Assembly: GCA_025450615.1 (NCBI GenBank)
Contig: JANWHC010000036.1
Location: forward strand, 1-8,950
DNA length: 8,950 nt
Direction of reading: 5' to 3'
Source of the DNA: Minisyncoccota bacterium
Lineage (GTDB): Bacteria; Patescibacteriota; Minisyncoccia; Phycocordibacterales; DATDWN01
Part shown: piece after piece, positions 1 to 5,871 of the stretch
Layout: every line of letters starts with the position of its first letter
Position numbering within the stretch: position 1 is the first letter of the stretch
The notes under the pieces: model-generated
Database searches by the model: none
Told to the model about the DNA's origin: nothing
What the model saw: the letters and a program-made list of their open reading frames with translations, nothing else
Program-made: the position numbers and the translations under genes

Positions 1-351
1 ATTTTACTTCTTACTTTTAAAGGAGAGATTAACAATACAAGCGACATTAGTTCGCTTAAGGCAGATATTGCGACTGTGGCAAAAGCAATAAAGGAACTTC
101 ACAAAAGCCAAGGAAAGGGGATCAAAGTTCTGATTGATATTACTAAATTTACTGCAGAATATGTAAGTGATGCGATGGAAGCTTTAGTTGAACTTGCCAA
201 GGCAGATAAAGCTTTAGTTTTTAGAACAGCTGTTTTTGGTGGTTCGATGAAGATAAGAGCACTTGGCGAAATGATAGTGGCTCTTTCAGGAAGACAAAAC
301 ATCCAATTTTTTGAAGATAAAAATAATGCAGTGAATTGGCTGAACAGCTAG
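1..351 (+). CDS. STAS/SpoIIAA-like protein (5' end outside window)
   Basis: The reading frame is open from the first base, so the gene starts upstream; 116 residues are visible. A GTG at 76 is an internal codon rather than a convincing start, because the preceding residues (ILLLTFKGEINN, then a helix) look like the first strand and helix of the same domain. The visible part alternates strands and helices: a strand VLIDIT, a helix ending ELAKAD, a strand FRTAVFG, and a C-terminal FFEDKNNAVNWL. This order, with a 'kTAvfG' strand and a final 'fF.d...A..WL', resembles the SpoIIAA-like/STAS-SEC14 family, whose members are small cytoplasmic proteins of poorly known role. No DSSG-type phosphorylation site of a classical anti-sigma antagonist is seen. 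The family assignment is from pattern memory and moderately secure; a specific function cannot be given. Confidence 0.6.
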   Translation: MLLLTFKGEINNTSDISSLKADIATVAKAIKELHKSQGKGIKVLIDITKFTAEYVSDAMEALVELAKADKALVFRTAVFGGSMKIRALGEMIVALSGRQNIQFFEDKNNAVNWLNS

Positions 352-361
352 TTTTCAGGAA

Positions 362-390
362 TTGACAATATTTTCAAACTTTGCTATAAT
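362..390 (+). promoter_or_regulatory. Near-consensus sigma70 promoter of the DEAD-box helicase
   Basis: TTGACA at 362-367 is followed, after exactly 17 bp, by TATAAT at 385-390. TG at 382-383 forms an extended -10 (TGCTATAAT). Both hexamers match the housekeeping consensus fully. It lies 10 bp after the stop of the upstream gene, so the helicase has its own strong promoter. Transcription would start near 397, leaving a leader of about 134 nt. Confidence 0.85.
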
Positions 391-396
391 TTCAGC

Positions 397-530
397 ATAA
401 CTTAATCTTTCGGTTTCCTTAGAGACTTGATCTCTACGTTGAAGAATTTAAACCCCTTCCTAAACCTTAAGGCCGAGCGAATCAATTATTATAAAGCTCA
501 AGGTTATAGGTTAAATGCCTCAAATAAATA
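397..530 (+). promoter_or_regulatory. Structured 5' leader of the helicase mRNA, candidate cis-regulatory RNA
   Basis: This untranslated stretch can fold into two hairpins. Hairpin 1 (412-454) pairs GGTTT with AAACC, CTT (418-420) with AAG (442-444), and AGAGA (421-425) with TCTCT (431-435) around a 5-nt loop. Hairpin 2 (459-510) pairs CCTAAACCTT (459-468) with 500-510 as ten base pairs with a single bulged A at 506. GAGC (475-478) then pairs with GCTC (496-499) around an A/T-rich loop. The second stem ends 20 nt before the helicase ATG. Leaders of RNA helicase genes are known in other bacteria to act in autoregulation or cold response; that role here is inference. I do not recognise a named Rfam family. 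Confidence 0.5.
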
Positions 531-1709
531 ATGTACGAACGAAAATTTAGTCGTGGCCGATCTTTTTCTAACAGAGGAAGATCTGGTAGCGGACGGAGAG
601 GATTCTCTCAAAAAAGTATTGACGTCTCTCGATATATAAATACGAGCGTTGCTCAAAAAGAAAATATTCCTTACACACCGAAGCACAGCTTTGCGGATTT
701 TGCGATAGAAGAAGGTCTAAAGAAAAATATTATAGAAAAAGGGTACGTTACTCCTACAGCTATTCAAGACAAGGCTATTCCAGAAGTTTTGCTTGGTCAC
801 GATGTAGTTGGTATAGCTAACACAGGAACAGGAAAAACTGCAGCATTTCTTTTGCCGCTTATCCATAAAGTTTATAATGGTGAAAATGAACAAGTATTGA
901 TACTTGCACCAACTCGAGAATTGGCTATTCAAATAAACGACGAGTTTAGAGGTTTTATCGGAAAAGTAAAAATGCACTCAGTTTGTGCTGTAGGTGGAAC
1001 TTCAATTGGAAATCAAATTCGAGAACTAAGATATTTCAATAGCTTTGTGATCGGAACTCCAGGAAGAATAAAAGATTTAATGGATCGAGGTGTTTTAAAT
1101 CTTTCAAAATTTAAAACAGTTGTACTAGACGAAGCAGACCGAATGCTCGATATGGGATTTATAAAAGATATGCGAATGGTTATGTCTAAAATGAATAAAG
1201 ATAGACAAACGCTTTTCTTTTCAGCTACTCTTTCTTCGGAAATTGAAAAACTTATTTCTGAATTTTTAAAAAATCCGGTTAGAATTTCTGTTAAAACAGG
1301 AGATACAGCTAAAAACGTGCATCAAGATGTTGTTAGAATCGGAGCCGGATCAAAAATAGAAGTTCTCCATGATCTTTTGAAAAAAGATGAATTTGAAAAA
1401 GTTTTGGTTTTCGGAAGAACAAAGCATGGAGTTCAAAAACTTTCTGACGAACTTTCGAAAAGAGGTGTTTCTTCCGCTGCAATTCATGGCAACAGAAACC
1501 AAGTCCAAAGACAAAGAGCACTAAACGACTTTAAAGCAAACAAAGCTAAAGTTCTAGTAGCGACCGATGTGGCAGCCAGAGGCCTTGATATTCCAGATGT
1601 ATCCCACGTTATAAACTTTGATATTCCTGGAACTCACGAAGATTATATTCACCGAATCGGCCGGACAGGTAGAGGAGACAAGACAGGAAAAGCGCTGACT
1701 TTTATCTAG
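531..1709 (+). CDS. DEAD-box ATP-dependent RNA helicase (RhlE/DeaD-like)
   Basis: A 392-residue cytoplasmic RNA helicase that uses ATP to unwind short RNA duplexes. The motif series is complete: upstream Phe (F54) and Q motif (GYVTPTAIQ, 71-79), motif I ANTGTGKT (96-103), PTREL (127-131), GG (155-156), TPGR (176-179), DEAD (200-203), SAT (231-233), the second-domain segment VLVFGRTK (291-298), ATDVAARGLD (344-353) and HRIGRTGR (374-381). The N-terminus (about 5-25) is rich in Arg, Gly and Ser, probably an extra RNA contact; such tails are more often C-terminal. The protein stops 11 residues after motif VI, so the last helix of the second RecA domain and any C-terminal extension are absent. 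Its last 8 bp overlap the convergent response regulator gene. It starts at ATG 531 with no Shine-Dalgarno sequence. A strong promoter and structured leader lie upstream. The family is certain; the subfamily is not. Confidence 0.96.
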   Translation: MYERKFSRGRSFSNRGRSGSGRRGFSQKSIDVSRYINTSVAQKENIPYTPKHSFADFAIEEGLKKNIIEKGYVTPTAIQDKAIPEVLLGHDVVGIANTGTGKTAAFLLPLIHKVYNGENEQVLILAPTRELAIQINDEFRGFIGKVKMHSVCAVGGTSIGNQIRELRYFNSFVIGTPGRIKDLMDRGVLNLSKFKTVVLDEADRMLDMGFIKDMRMVMSKMNKDRQTLFFSATLSSEIEKLISEFLKNPVRISVKTGDTAKNVHQDVVRIGAGSKIEVLHDLLKKDEFEKVLVFGRTKHGVQKLSDELSKRGVSSAAIHGNRNQVQRQRALNDFKANKAKVLVATDVAARGLDIPDVSHVINFDIPGTHEDYIHRIGRTGRGDKTGKALTFI

Positions 1710-2076
1710 GAACTAAATTTGAAAGTAGGAGTGTTAAATCTTTAATATCGAAAGGTTTTTTTAAGTAGCCTTCAGCTTTACAGTCACGAGCTATGTCCTC
1801 AAGTGAATTTTTAGCCGAAACAATAATTACAGGCATTTTTCTTGTGGCTTTTTTCCTTTTCAAACTTTTTACAAGTTTTGCACCGTCTTTTTTCTCAATA
1901 TACAGATCCATAATAAGTAAGCTTGGTTGTTCTAATTCTATTTCCTTTTCTACTTTTTCTGCATCAATAAAAGTTCGAACAGAGAAGCCCTCATTTTCAA
2001 CGATAATTTGCATCAGTTCTAGAATATCTGGATCATCCTCAACTATAAATATGGTCCTTCTCGCGCTTGTTATCAT
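1702..2076 (-). CDS. Receiver-only response regulator
   Basis: At 124 residues this is a single CheY-like receiver domain with no output domain. The phosphorylation pocket is intact: acidic pair D14-D15 (in IFIVEDDPD), phosphoacceptor D57 (LLIMDLY), S87 (IIVSAK) and K107 before P108 (LKKPF). The start ATG overlaps the stop of the kinase gene as ATGA (2073-2076), which indicates translational coupling and a cognate pair. With no DNA-binding domain it must act through protein contacts, or pass phosphate on in a relay. Its 3' end overlaps the helicase gene tail to tail (1702-1709) and no terminator is visible between them, so the two transcripts probably run antisense into each other. Confidence 0.93.
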   Translation of the reverse strand: MITSARRTIFIVEDDPDILELMQIIVENEGFSVRTFIDAEKVEKEIELEQPSLLIMDLYIEKKDGAKLVKSLKRKKATRKMPVIIVSAKNSLEDIARDCKAEGYLKKPFDIKDLTLLLSNLVPR

Positions 2077-3269
2077 ATGTTTAGTGTTTTTTTATTGACT
2101 CTGTATTTGTAATACGGAAGAGTAAATGAAAATACAGTGCCTTCCGAGTTTGTTTTTGAAGTAAAGTTCAACATTCCTTTATGATGTTTAACTATGGAGT
2201 TTGAAATATAAAGCCCTAAACCTAAACCAGATAGGTTTTTAGCGTGCGAATTTTTACTTTGGAAAAAGCGGTTAAAAACTTTTTCTTTATCTTTTTCTGA
2301 AATACCATAACCAAAGTCTTCGACTTCAACAACTGCTAGATCATCCTTTCTGAAAAGAGAAACTTTTATTTTAGTTTGGGGCGGAGAATATTTAGCAGCA
2401 TTGTTTATCAGGTTTATTAAAACTTCCTCGATTCGATGACTGTCACCTTTTATCCAAAACTTAGCATCGCTTCTAAAGGAAATAGGATGAGTACCTGTAG
2501 CTACTTTCAGGTTTTCAATAGTGTTTTCAATAAGTTCCTCCAGCTCAAATTTTTTATTTTCAAAGAGAAGTTTACCGGTTTCGATACGAGAAATGTCTAA
2601 CAAGTCGTTTATAAGTCGAGAAAGTTTATCAGACTGACGATTTATCTTTTCTAAAAAATATTTTGTTTTTGTCGTATCTTTTTCGCTTATTTTCTCTAAA
2701 ATTTGAGCGAAGCCTTTAATACTTGTGACTGGACTCTTTAATTCATGACTAGCGATATTAAAAAATTCATCCTTCTGCCGCAAAAGTTTTATATAATCTC
2801 GTTCAGACTTTTTGTGGTTTCTAAAAATTGTTAAAACTTGTGCAGCAGAGTTAGAGAGAGTCATGATAAGAGGTTTTTCCTCTAAAGAAAAAAATTTTTT
2901 CTTTTTAAAACAAACCACGATATTTCCATATTGATGATCTTTATAAAAAATTGGGATTATCGCTATACTTTTCATGTAAGGCAATAAGTCTTTTTTGGGA
3001 TTGGTTATAAAATAAGGGATTCTTCCTAAAGAGGCTTTGTGATTGTAGCCTTTTTTTCGTGGGAGTTTTGGGGTGTAAGGAGTTTCTGGCGACACATAAG
3101 CAATTTGATATTTATTTTGATTTTCTAGCTTCCAAAACATAAAACCAAAATCACCAGAAAGTACGTCTATTGCGGTTTTAGTAAACCTTTCGACAATTTT
3201 TGTCGCATCCAGTTCTTCTAAAGCCTCGAGCGTGTTTTGATTTATTAAAACCAGTTTAGCCTCGATCAT
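2073..3269 (-). CDS. Soluble GAF-type sensor histidine kinase
   Basis: A 398-residue histidine kinase with no transmembrane segment, so it senses in the cytoplasm. Residues about 20-150 have the strand/helix pattern of a GAF-like sensor domain; its ligand cannot be read from the sequence. A linker helix follows, then a HisKA domain with H-box FFNIASHELKSPVTSIKGF and phosphoacceptor H175. The HATPase domain has an N-box (EEVLINLINNAAKYSP, 281-296), a G1 box (VEDFGYGI, with D318), an F-box (VFNRFFQ) and a G2 box (GLGLGLYIS, 348-356). All catalytic boxes are present, so the enzyme should autophosphorylate. The ATG is overlapped by no other gene and the next gene upstream is on the same strand, but a strong terminator (3323-3346) separates them. 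It therefore needs its own promoter, and an A/T-rich -10-like TATAGT lies at 3288-3283. The partner is the coupled receiver gene. Confidence 0.94.
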   Translation of the reverse strand: MIEAKLVLINQNTLEALEELDATKIVERFTKTAIDVLSGDFGFMFWKLENQNKYQIAYVSPETPYTPKLPRKKGYNHKASLGRIPYFITNPKKDLLPYMKSIAIIPIFYKDHQYGNIVVCFKKKKFFSLEEKPLIMTLSNSAAQVLTIFRNHKKSERDYIKLLRQKDEFFNIASHELKSPVTSIKGFAQILEKISEKDTTKTKYFLEKINRQSDKLSRLINDLLDISRIETGKLLFENKKFELEELIENTIENLKVATGTHPISFRSDAKFWIKGDSHRIEEVLINLINNAAKYSPPQTKIKVSLFRKDDLAVVEVEDFGYGISEKDKEKVFNRFFQSKNSHAKNLSGLGLGLYISNSIVKHHKGMLNFTSKTNSEGTVFSFTLPYYKYRVNKKTLNI

Positions 3270-3282
3270 GTATTGTAAGTTT

Positions 3283-3288
3283 ACTATA
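3283..3288 (-). promoter_or_regulatory. Possible -10 box of the kinase/regulator operon
   Basis: On the minus strand TATAGT (3288-3283) ends 13 nt before the kinase ATG, which would give a very short leader of about 6 nt. No convincing -35 is seen and the region is A/T-rich, with an alternative TAATAT just upstream. The terminator to its right means a promoter must exist in 3270-3322. Confidence 0.35.
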
Positions 3289-3322
3289 TATTATTAGTAG
3301 CTAATGAATTTTTAATGAAAGA

Positions 3323-3346
3323 GGGAGGAGCAGGTTTGCTCCTCCC
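3323..3346 (-). terminator. Intrinsic terminator of the methyltransferase gene
   Basis: GGGAGGAGC (3323-3331) and GCTCCTCCC (3338-3346) form a perfect 9-bp GC-rich stem with a 6-nt loop, starting 1 nt after the methyltransferase stop codon. On the minus strand it is followed by TCTTTCATT and then A-rich sequence, an imperfect U-tract. The strand is chosen because the upstream gene on the minus strand ends here, while the plus-strand side is followed by coding antisense. Confidence 0.8.
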
Positions 3347-3347
3347 A

Positions 3348-4166
3348 TTATCTCCTTTCTCTTATGCGAATCCAACTATAGACACTACCGTAGTAGTTTA
3401 CCTTTCCTTCGAGGATGGTCTCGAAGGGTACCTGGGCCTCTTCTTTCATGAAGCCTAGGATATCTGACAGAGGGTGAGGTGTCGTGTCTCTCCAAACTAC
3501 TCCAGAATTGTCCTCTGGACATGGGTGCAAGATGAGAATCTCAGTGTAATGGAGAAAACTGCCCAACTTTCTGGCAGTCCTAGCCATTTTCCTCAGGTGG
3601 TAGGGGATTTTTTCCCAACCATCTTCCTGCTTGTCCAGAATGTCTAGGACACGAGCCAGCACGATCTTACGAGCACTGTATGGACGTATGTAACGAAGCT
3701 GGAGAGCAAACTCAACGTCTGCCATGTACACAGTGTTTGGAAGGCCATCTTTGGCAAGATCAATAGCTGTCCTACCATGAGCGTAACCTTTATCGGAAGT
3801 ATCGTAGGCAATTACAGTATGCCTCGCTAAGTTGGCAATTGGAATGAGGTATTGCAAAACTTCACCCGTACCAATACCAAAGTAGTGTAACTCGTAGACT
3901 GGGTCGTCATCTTTAGGCTTCCAGTCTGTCGCAAACAGCCTCTCAAAAATGGCTATTTGGTCTCGTGCTAGATTCTCTGCATTAATTCGGTGTTCCTCTG
4001 TGGTGACTTTACCTCTCATTCTCGTTGGAATGATGCCAGTGTGGATCTTATTGTTCCAGTGTGCACAGACGTCCTCGCGGACGCTCGCTTCAAGTTCAAG
4101 GGCAAACGCTAGCTTTAGCTCACCCTCGAGACGCATCTCCTGTGTGAGCCTTTGGCCAGTTTTCAT
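3348..4166 (-). CDS. Putative class I SAM-dependent methyltransferase, GC-rich outlier
   Basis: A 272-residue soluble protein. The centre reads as a Rossmann-type methyltransferase. Strand 1 and motif I are YFGIGTGEVLQ (95-105, glycines G97, G99, G101). The acidic end of strand 2 is D122 in AYDTSD. A motif-III-like acidic residue is D150 in YMADVE, strand 4 is KIVLARVLDIL (167-177), and strand 5 is FLHYTEILIL (204-213). The N-terminal 80 residues are helical and match nothing I know, so the substrate is unknown. By eye the gene is about 43-52% GC while its neighbours are nearer 30-35%. It is also the only gene here with a well-placed Shine-Dalgarno sequence (GGAG, 5 nt before ATG). With its own promoter and terminator it is a complete transcription unit, which suggests acquisition from elsewhere. 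It is divergent from the isolated HisKA gene. Confidence 0.7.
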   Translation of the reverse strand: MKTGQRLTQEMRLEGELKLAFALELEASVREDVCAHWNNKIHTGIIPTRMRGKVTTEEHRINAENLARDQIAIFERLFATDWKPKDDDPVYELHYFGIGTGEVLQYLIPIANLARHTVIAYDTSDKGYAHGRTAIDLAKDGLPNTVYMADVEFALQLRYIRPYSARKIVLARVLDILDKQEDGWEKIPYHLRKMARTARKLGSFLHYTEILILHPCPEDNSGVVWRDTTPHPLSDILGFMKEEAQVPFETILEGKVNYYGSVYSWIRIRERR

Positions 4167-4170
4167 GAAG

Positions 4171-4177
4171 TCTCCAA
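4171..4177 (-). promoter_or_regulatory. Shine-Dalgarno site of the methyltransferase gene
   Basis: On the minus strand TTGGAGA (4177-4171) places GGAG 5 nt before ATG 4166. It fixes this start. It stands out because the starts at 531, 4262, 4550, 5878, 6486 and 7044 have no GGAG or GAGG at usable spacing. Confidence 0.7.
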
Positions 4178-4206
4178 GTTAAAGAGAGATGAACTTTTCT
4201 AACCAA

Positions 4207-4234
4207 ATAATACATGACAAGGCTTTTTTGTAAA
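4207..4234 (-). promoter_or_regulatory. Promoter of the methyltransferase gene
   Basis: On the minus strand TTTACA (4234-4229) and TATTAT (4212-4207) are separated by 16 bp. Transcription would start near 4200, giving a leader of about 34 nt that contains the Shine-Dalgarno site. The -35 occupies the same bases as the -35 of the divergent HisKA gene promoter. Confidence 0.6.
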
Positions 4235-4255
4235 TTCATAAAACAGGTGTAATAT
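4228..4255 (+). promoter_or_regulatory. Promoter of the isolated HisKA gene, leaderless geometry
   Basis: TTGTAA (4228-4233) and TAATAT (4250-4255) are 16 bp apart. Only 6 nt (ACAGCC) separate the -10 from the ATG at 4262, so transcription would begin at or next to the start codon. Confidence 0.6.
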
Positions 4256-4261
4256 ACAGCC

Positions 4262-4474
4262 ATGTCTAAAACTAAAGTTAGAAAAAAATTATCTCCTAAA
4301 AAAGATTTAGCCAAATTTATGCACGACCTACGAACTCCGCTTTCAGTTATGAGAATGTCCTTAGATATATTTGAGATGTCAAAAGAGTATAAAAAGAGTA
4401 GAAAAGTTAATGAACTTATTAAAACGATGGATAAACAATTAGATAAACTACTTCAGATAATAAAAGACTTTTAG
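4262..4474 (+). CDS. Standalone HisKA (DHp) domain protein, 70 residues
   Basis: A basic N-terminus (SKTKVRKKLSPKK) leads into an H-box KFMHDLRTPLSVMRMSLDIF with phosphoacceptor H21 and the invariant proline P26. A second helix, rich in Lys, Leu and Ile, ends at IIKDF. This is the size and shape of the two-helix dimerisation/phosphotransfer hairpin of a histidine kinase, with no sensor, no HATPase domain and no membrane segment. Only 75 bp lie between its stop and the next gene, and no kinase boxes are encoded there, so the catalytic half was not simply shifted out of frame. It could be a phosphotransfer intermediate, a heterodimerising inhibitor of a full kinase, or a kinase remnant. An intact start, a good promoter and a clean stop argue for a working gene. 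Its H-box differs from that of the nearby kinase (HDLRTPL versus HELKSPV), so it is not a recent copy of it. Confidence 0.8.
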   Translation: MSKTKVRKKLSPKKDLAKFMHDLRTPLSVMRMSLDIFEMSKEYKKSRKVNELIKTMDKQLDKLLQIIKDF

Positions 4475-4515
4475 TCATAAGTGGATAACTTTATTTTAGT
4501 TTAGTCAAATCACGG

Positions 4516-4521
4516 TATAAT
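4516..4521 (+). promoter_or_regulatory. -10 box of the four-TM protein gene
   Basis: A consensus TATAAT lies 28 nt before the ATG at 4550, predicting a short leader of about 22 nt. No good -35 match is found at 16-18 bp, where the sequence is T-rich (ATTTTA). Confidence 0.5.
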
Positions 4522-4549
4522 ATACCTATTACTAGTTCATTAAATAATC

Positions 4550-4921
4550 ATGGATGTTTTAACATTAACATTGAAATTATTCGCCCTGTACTTGGTTGTT
4601 AGCGGTTTGTTTTTGATTCTTCGGGGCAAAAGTGTGCCATTACTATTAAAAGATTTCTTTGGACACCCAGCTATGGTGTATATCACAGGAATCATTTTGG
4701 TTTTCCTTTCAACAATGTATCTTCTCCAGTACAACATATGGAATGGAACATGGAAAACTATTCCAACAGTTTTTGCTTGGCTCATATTAGTAAAGGGAGT
4801 TAGTTATGTTTTCTTCCCAAAAATGTTAAACGAAGTGGCTATCAAGAAGTCTCGACAAATGTTCAATCTATACGGATTTGTTTCAGTAGCAGTCGGCCTT
4901 TACCTATTCTTCATGCGATAA
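4550..4921 (+). CDS. Small integral membrane protein with four TM helices
   Basis: A 123-residue hydrophobic protein with predicted helices at about 5-24, 41-60, 70-89 and 105-121. Short basic loops lie after helix 1 (RGK) and between helices 3 and 4 (NEVAIKKSR). Conserved-looking features are HP at 39-40, a W-rich segment NIWNGTW (62-68) and KG at 82-83 followed by P90. It resembles small four-TM proteins of unknown function common in Parcubacteria-type genomes, but that comparison is from memory. There is no catalytic motif, so a role in the membrane is all that can be said. It has its own -10 box, no Shine-Dalgarno sequence, and ends at a bidirectional terminator. Confidence 0.85.
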   Translation: MDVLTLTLKLFALYLVVSGLFLILRGKSVPLLLKDFFGHPAMVYITGIILVFLSTMYLLQYNIWNGTWKTIPTVFAWLILVKGVSYVFFPKMLNEVAIKKSRQMFNLYGFVSVAVGLYLFFMR

Positions 4922-4946
4922 TTTCTATAATATAGTAGAGACGCAC

Positions 4947-4980
4947 AAACAAAAACTGCTCCATGGAGCGGTTTTTGTTT
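4947..4980. terminator. Bidirectional intrinsic terminator
   Basis: An inverted repeat pairs 4947-4962 with 4965-4980 around the 12-nt palindrome GCTCCATGGAGC (4958-4969), with one T-G wobble (4957/4970). The flanks AAACAAAAAC and GTTTTTGTTT give a U-tract on both strands. It ends both the four-TM gene and the convergent M23 peptidase, whose stop codon begins inside it. Confidence 0.9.
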
Positions 4981-5831
4981 TATCTAAACAGAGAGAAAAA
5001 TTTCATAGGATCAATAGATGATCCGTTTATTCGTATTGAAAGATGGAGATGTGGTGCTGTGGCATAACCAGTTTCTCCGGAGAGTGCGACAACTTGTCCT
5101 CGCTGGACCAACTCTCCTACTTTTACGTTTATCTCTGAAAGGTGTAAATAAAAACTATGGACGCCAGCACCATGATCAATAACTAAAGTTTTGCCGTAAG
5201 TTCTACCAGTCTGGACTATTCGTACAATTCCAGTATTTATCGCGGAGACACTTGTACCTTCGCTTGCCCTAAAGTCCGTTCCTTTATGAGCGATAGTGTA
5301 TTTTCCTGTTTCCCGTGAGTATCCAAAAGGGCTAGTCACAAAAATATTGGAAAGAGGAAGAGAAAAGTTTTCCCACCACAAGCTTACTCTCGAGCTTTTT
5401 ATGTTTTCGAGTGTGGCGTTTTCTTTGGCTAAATCATTTACTAGGTTATTTTGGCTTGTCGTCGTGTTTCCACCGAGTTTTTCTGGAATACCTAATGGTT
5501 CTGGTATTTTCTCGCGATCTTTGACGGTTATTCTTTTTTCATAAGTTAAACCATCTTTGAGTCGGATATTAATTTTATATATGCCGGCTTTTTGATGAAT
5601 ATCTACACCCAGTAGAGCTTGTATTCTTTCATCAAAATTATAAAATCTAAAATTTTTTCCTAAAAATTCAGCAGATTCAACATTATTTAAACTATTTAGT
5701 CCTGTAAATTCGAGAAGTATTGGTTCTCCTTGGGTTACTGTGTCTCTCGGTACGGAAAGAGTTGGAATCTGTGGAGTTCGAGCCAAAAGAGGTGAGGCAA
5801 GAAATAAAAATATAAAAAAGAGTTTTCTCAT
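4980..5831 (-). CDS. Secreted M23 (LytM-type) metallopeptidase
   Basis: A zinc endopeptidase of the peptidoglycan hydrolase family, 283 residues from ATG 5831. A signal peptide (MRKLFFIFLFLASPLLA) has a likely cleavage after A17. An Ig-like beta domain spans about 22-105, followed by a helical linker (125-150) and the M23 domain (160-283). The active site is complete: H182 and D186 (HKGTD), H230 (FYLHL), H261 and H263 (PHLHL). An enzyme acting on cell-wall crosslinks outside the membrane is expected. The frame can be extended to GTG 5846, but those codons lie on the -10 box TATAAT (5843-5838). The ATG at 5831 is preferred because it starts exactly at the signal peptide and 6 nt after that box. 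It is divergent from the Gmad2 gene, with 46 bp between the two starts. Confidence 0.93.
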   Translation of the reverse strand: MRKLFFIFLFLASPLLARTPQIPTLSVPRDTVTQGEPILLEFTGLNSLNNVESAEFLGKNFRFYNFDERIQALLGVDIHQKAGIYKINIRLKDGLTYEKRITVKDREKIPEPLGIPEKLGGNTTTSQNNLVNDLAKENATLENIKSSRVSLWWENFSLPLSNIFVTSPFGYSRETGKYTIAHKGTDFRASEGTSVSAINTGIVRIVQTGRTYGKTLVIDHGAGVHSFYLHLSEINVKVGELVQRGQVVALSGETGYATAPHLHLSIRINGSSIDPMKFFSLFR

Positions 5832-5837
5832 CTTTGT

Positions 5838-5843
5838 ATTATA
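5838..5843 (-). promoter_or_regulatory. -10 box of the M23 peptidase gene, leaderless geometry
   Basis: On the minus strand a consensus TATAAT (5843-5838) is followed by ACAAAG and then ATG 5831. The 6-nt gap puts the transcription start on the start codon. It also rules against the upstream GTG at 5846 as start. Confidence 0.65.
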
Positions 5844-5862
5844 CACCTCAAATTGTTCAATA

Positions 5863-5871
5863 TGTTATAAT
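5863..5871 (+). promoter_or_regulatory. Extended -10 of the Gmad2 gene, leaderless geometry
   Basis: TGTTATAAT is an extended -10 with a consensus hexamer at 5866-5871. It is followed by CGCCAC (6 nt) and ATG 5878. No convincing -35 is seen, as is usual for extended -10 promoters. The 10-mer ATGTTATAAT recurs at 6432-6441 upstream of the next gene. Confidence 0.7.

Noticed and set aside
76..78. GTG as start of the first gene
   Set aside because: The frame is open to the left edge and the residues before the GTG fit the first strand and helix of the domain, so the gene is treated as partial.
340..358. Terminator after the first gene (CTGAA pairing with TTCAG)
   Set aside because: The stem is only five weak base pairs, includes the end of the coding region and has no T-tract.
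1793..2098. Plus-strand 101-residue ORF with hydrophobic stretches
   Set aside because: It lies wholly opposite the well-supported receiver gene; its Ser/Phe/Ile-rich composition is that of an antisense shadow.
3304..4202. Direct-repeat-like sequences flanking the methyltransferase unit (ATGAATTTTTAA at 3304, ATGAACTTTTCTAA at 4189)
   Set aside because: The match is short, imperfect and A/T-rich, so chance is the better explanation; no target-site duplication or att site is claimed.
4120..4314. Minus-strand 64-residue ORF across the divergent promoter region
   Set aside because: It overlaps both real genes and their shared promoter and has no domain pattern.
4475..4549. Frameshifted remainder of a histidine kinase after the HisKA gene
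   Set aside because: Only 75 bp are available and no N-, G1- or G2-box residues are encoded, so the catalytic half is absent rather than shifted.
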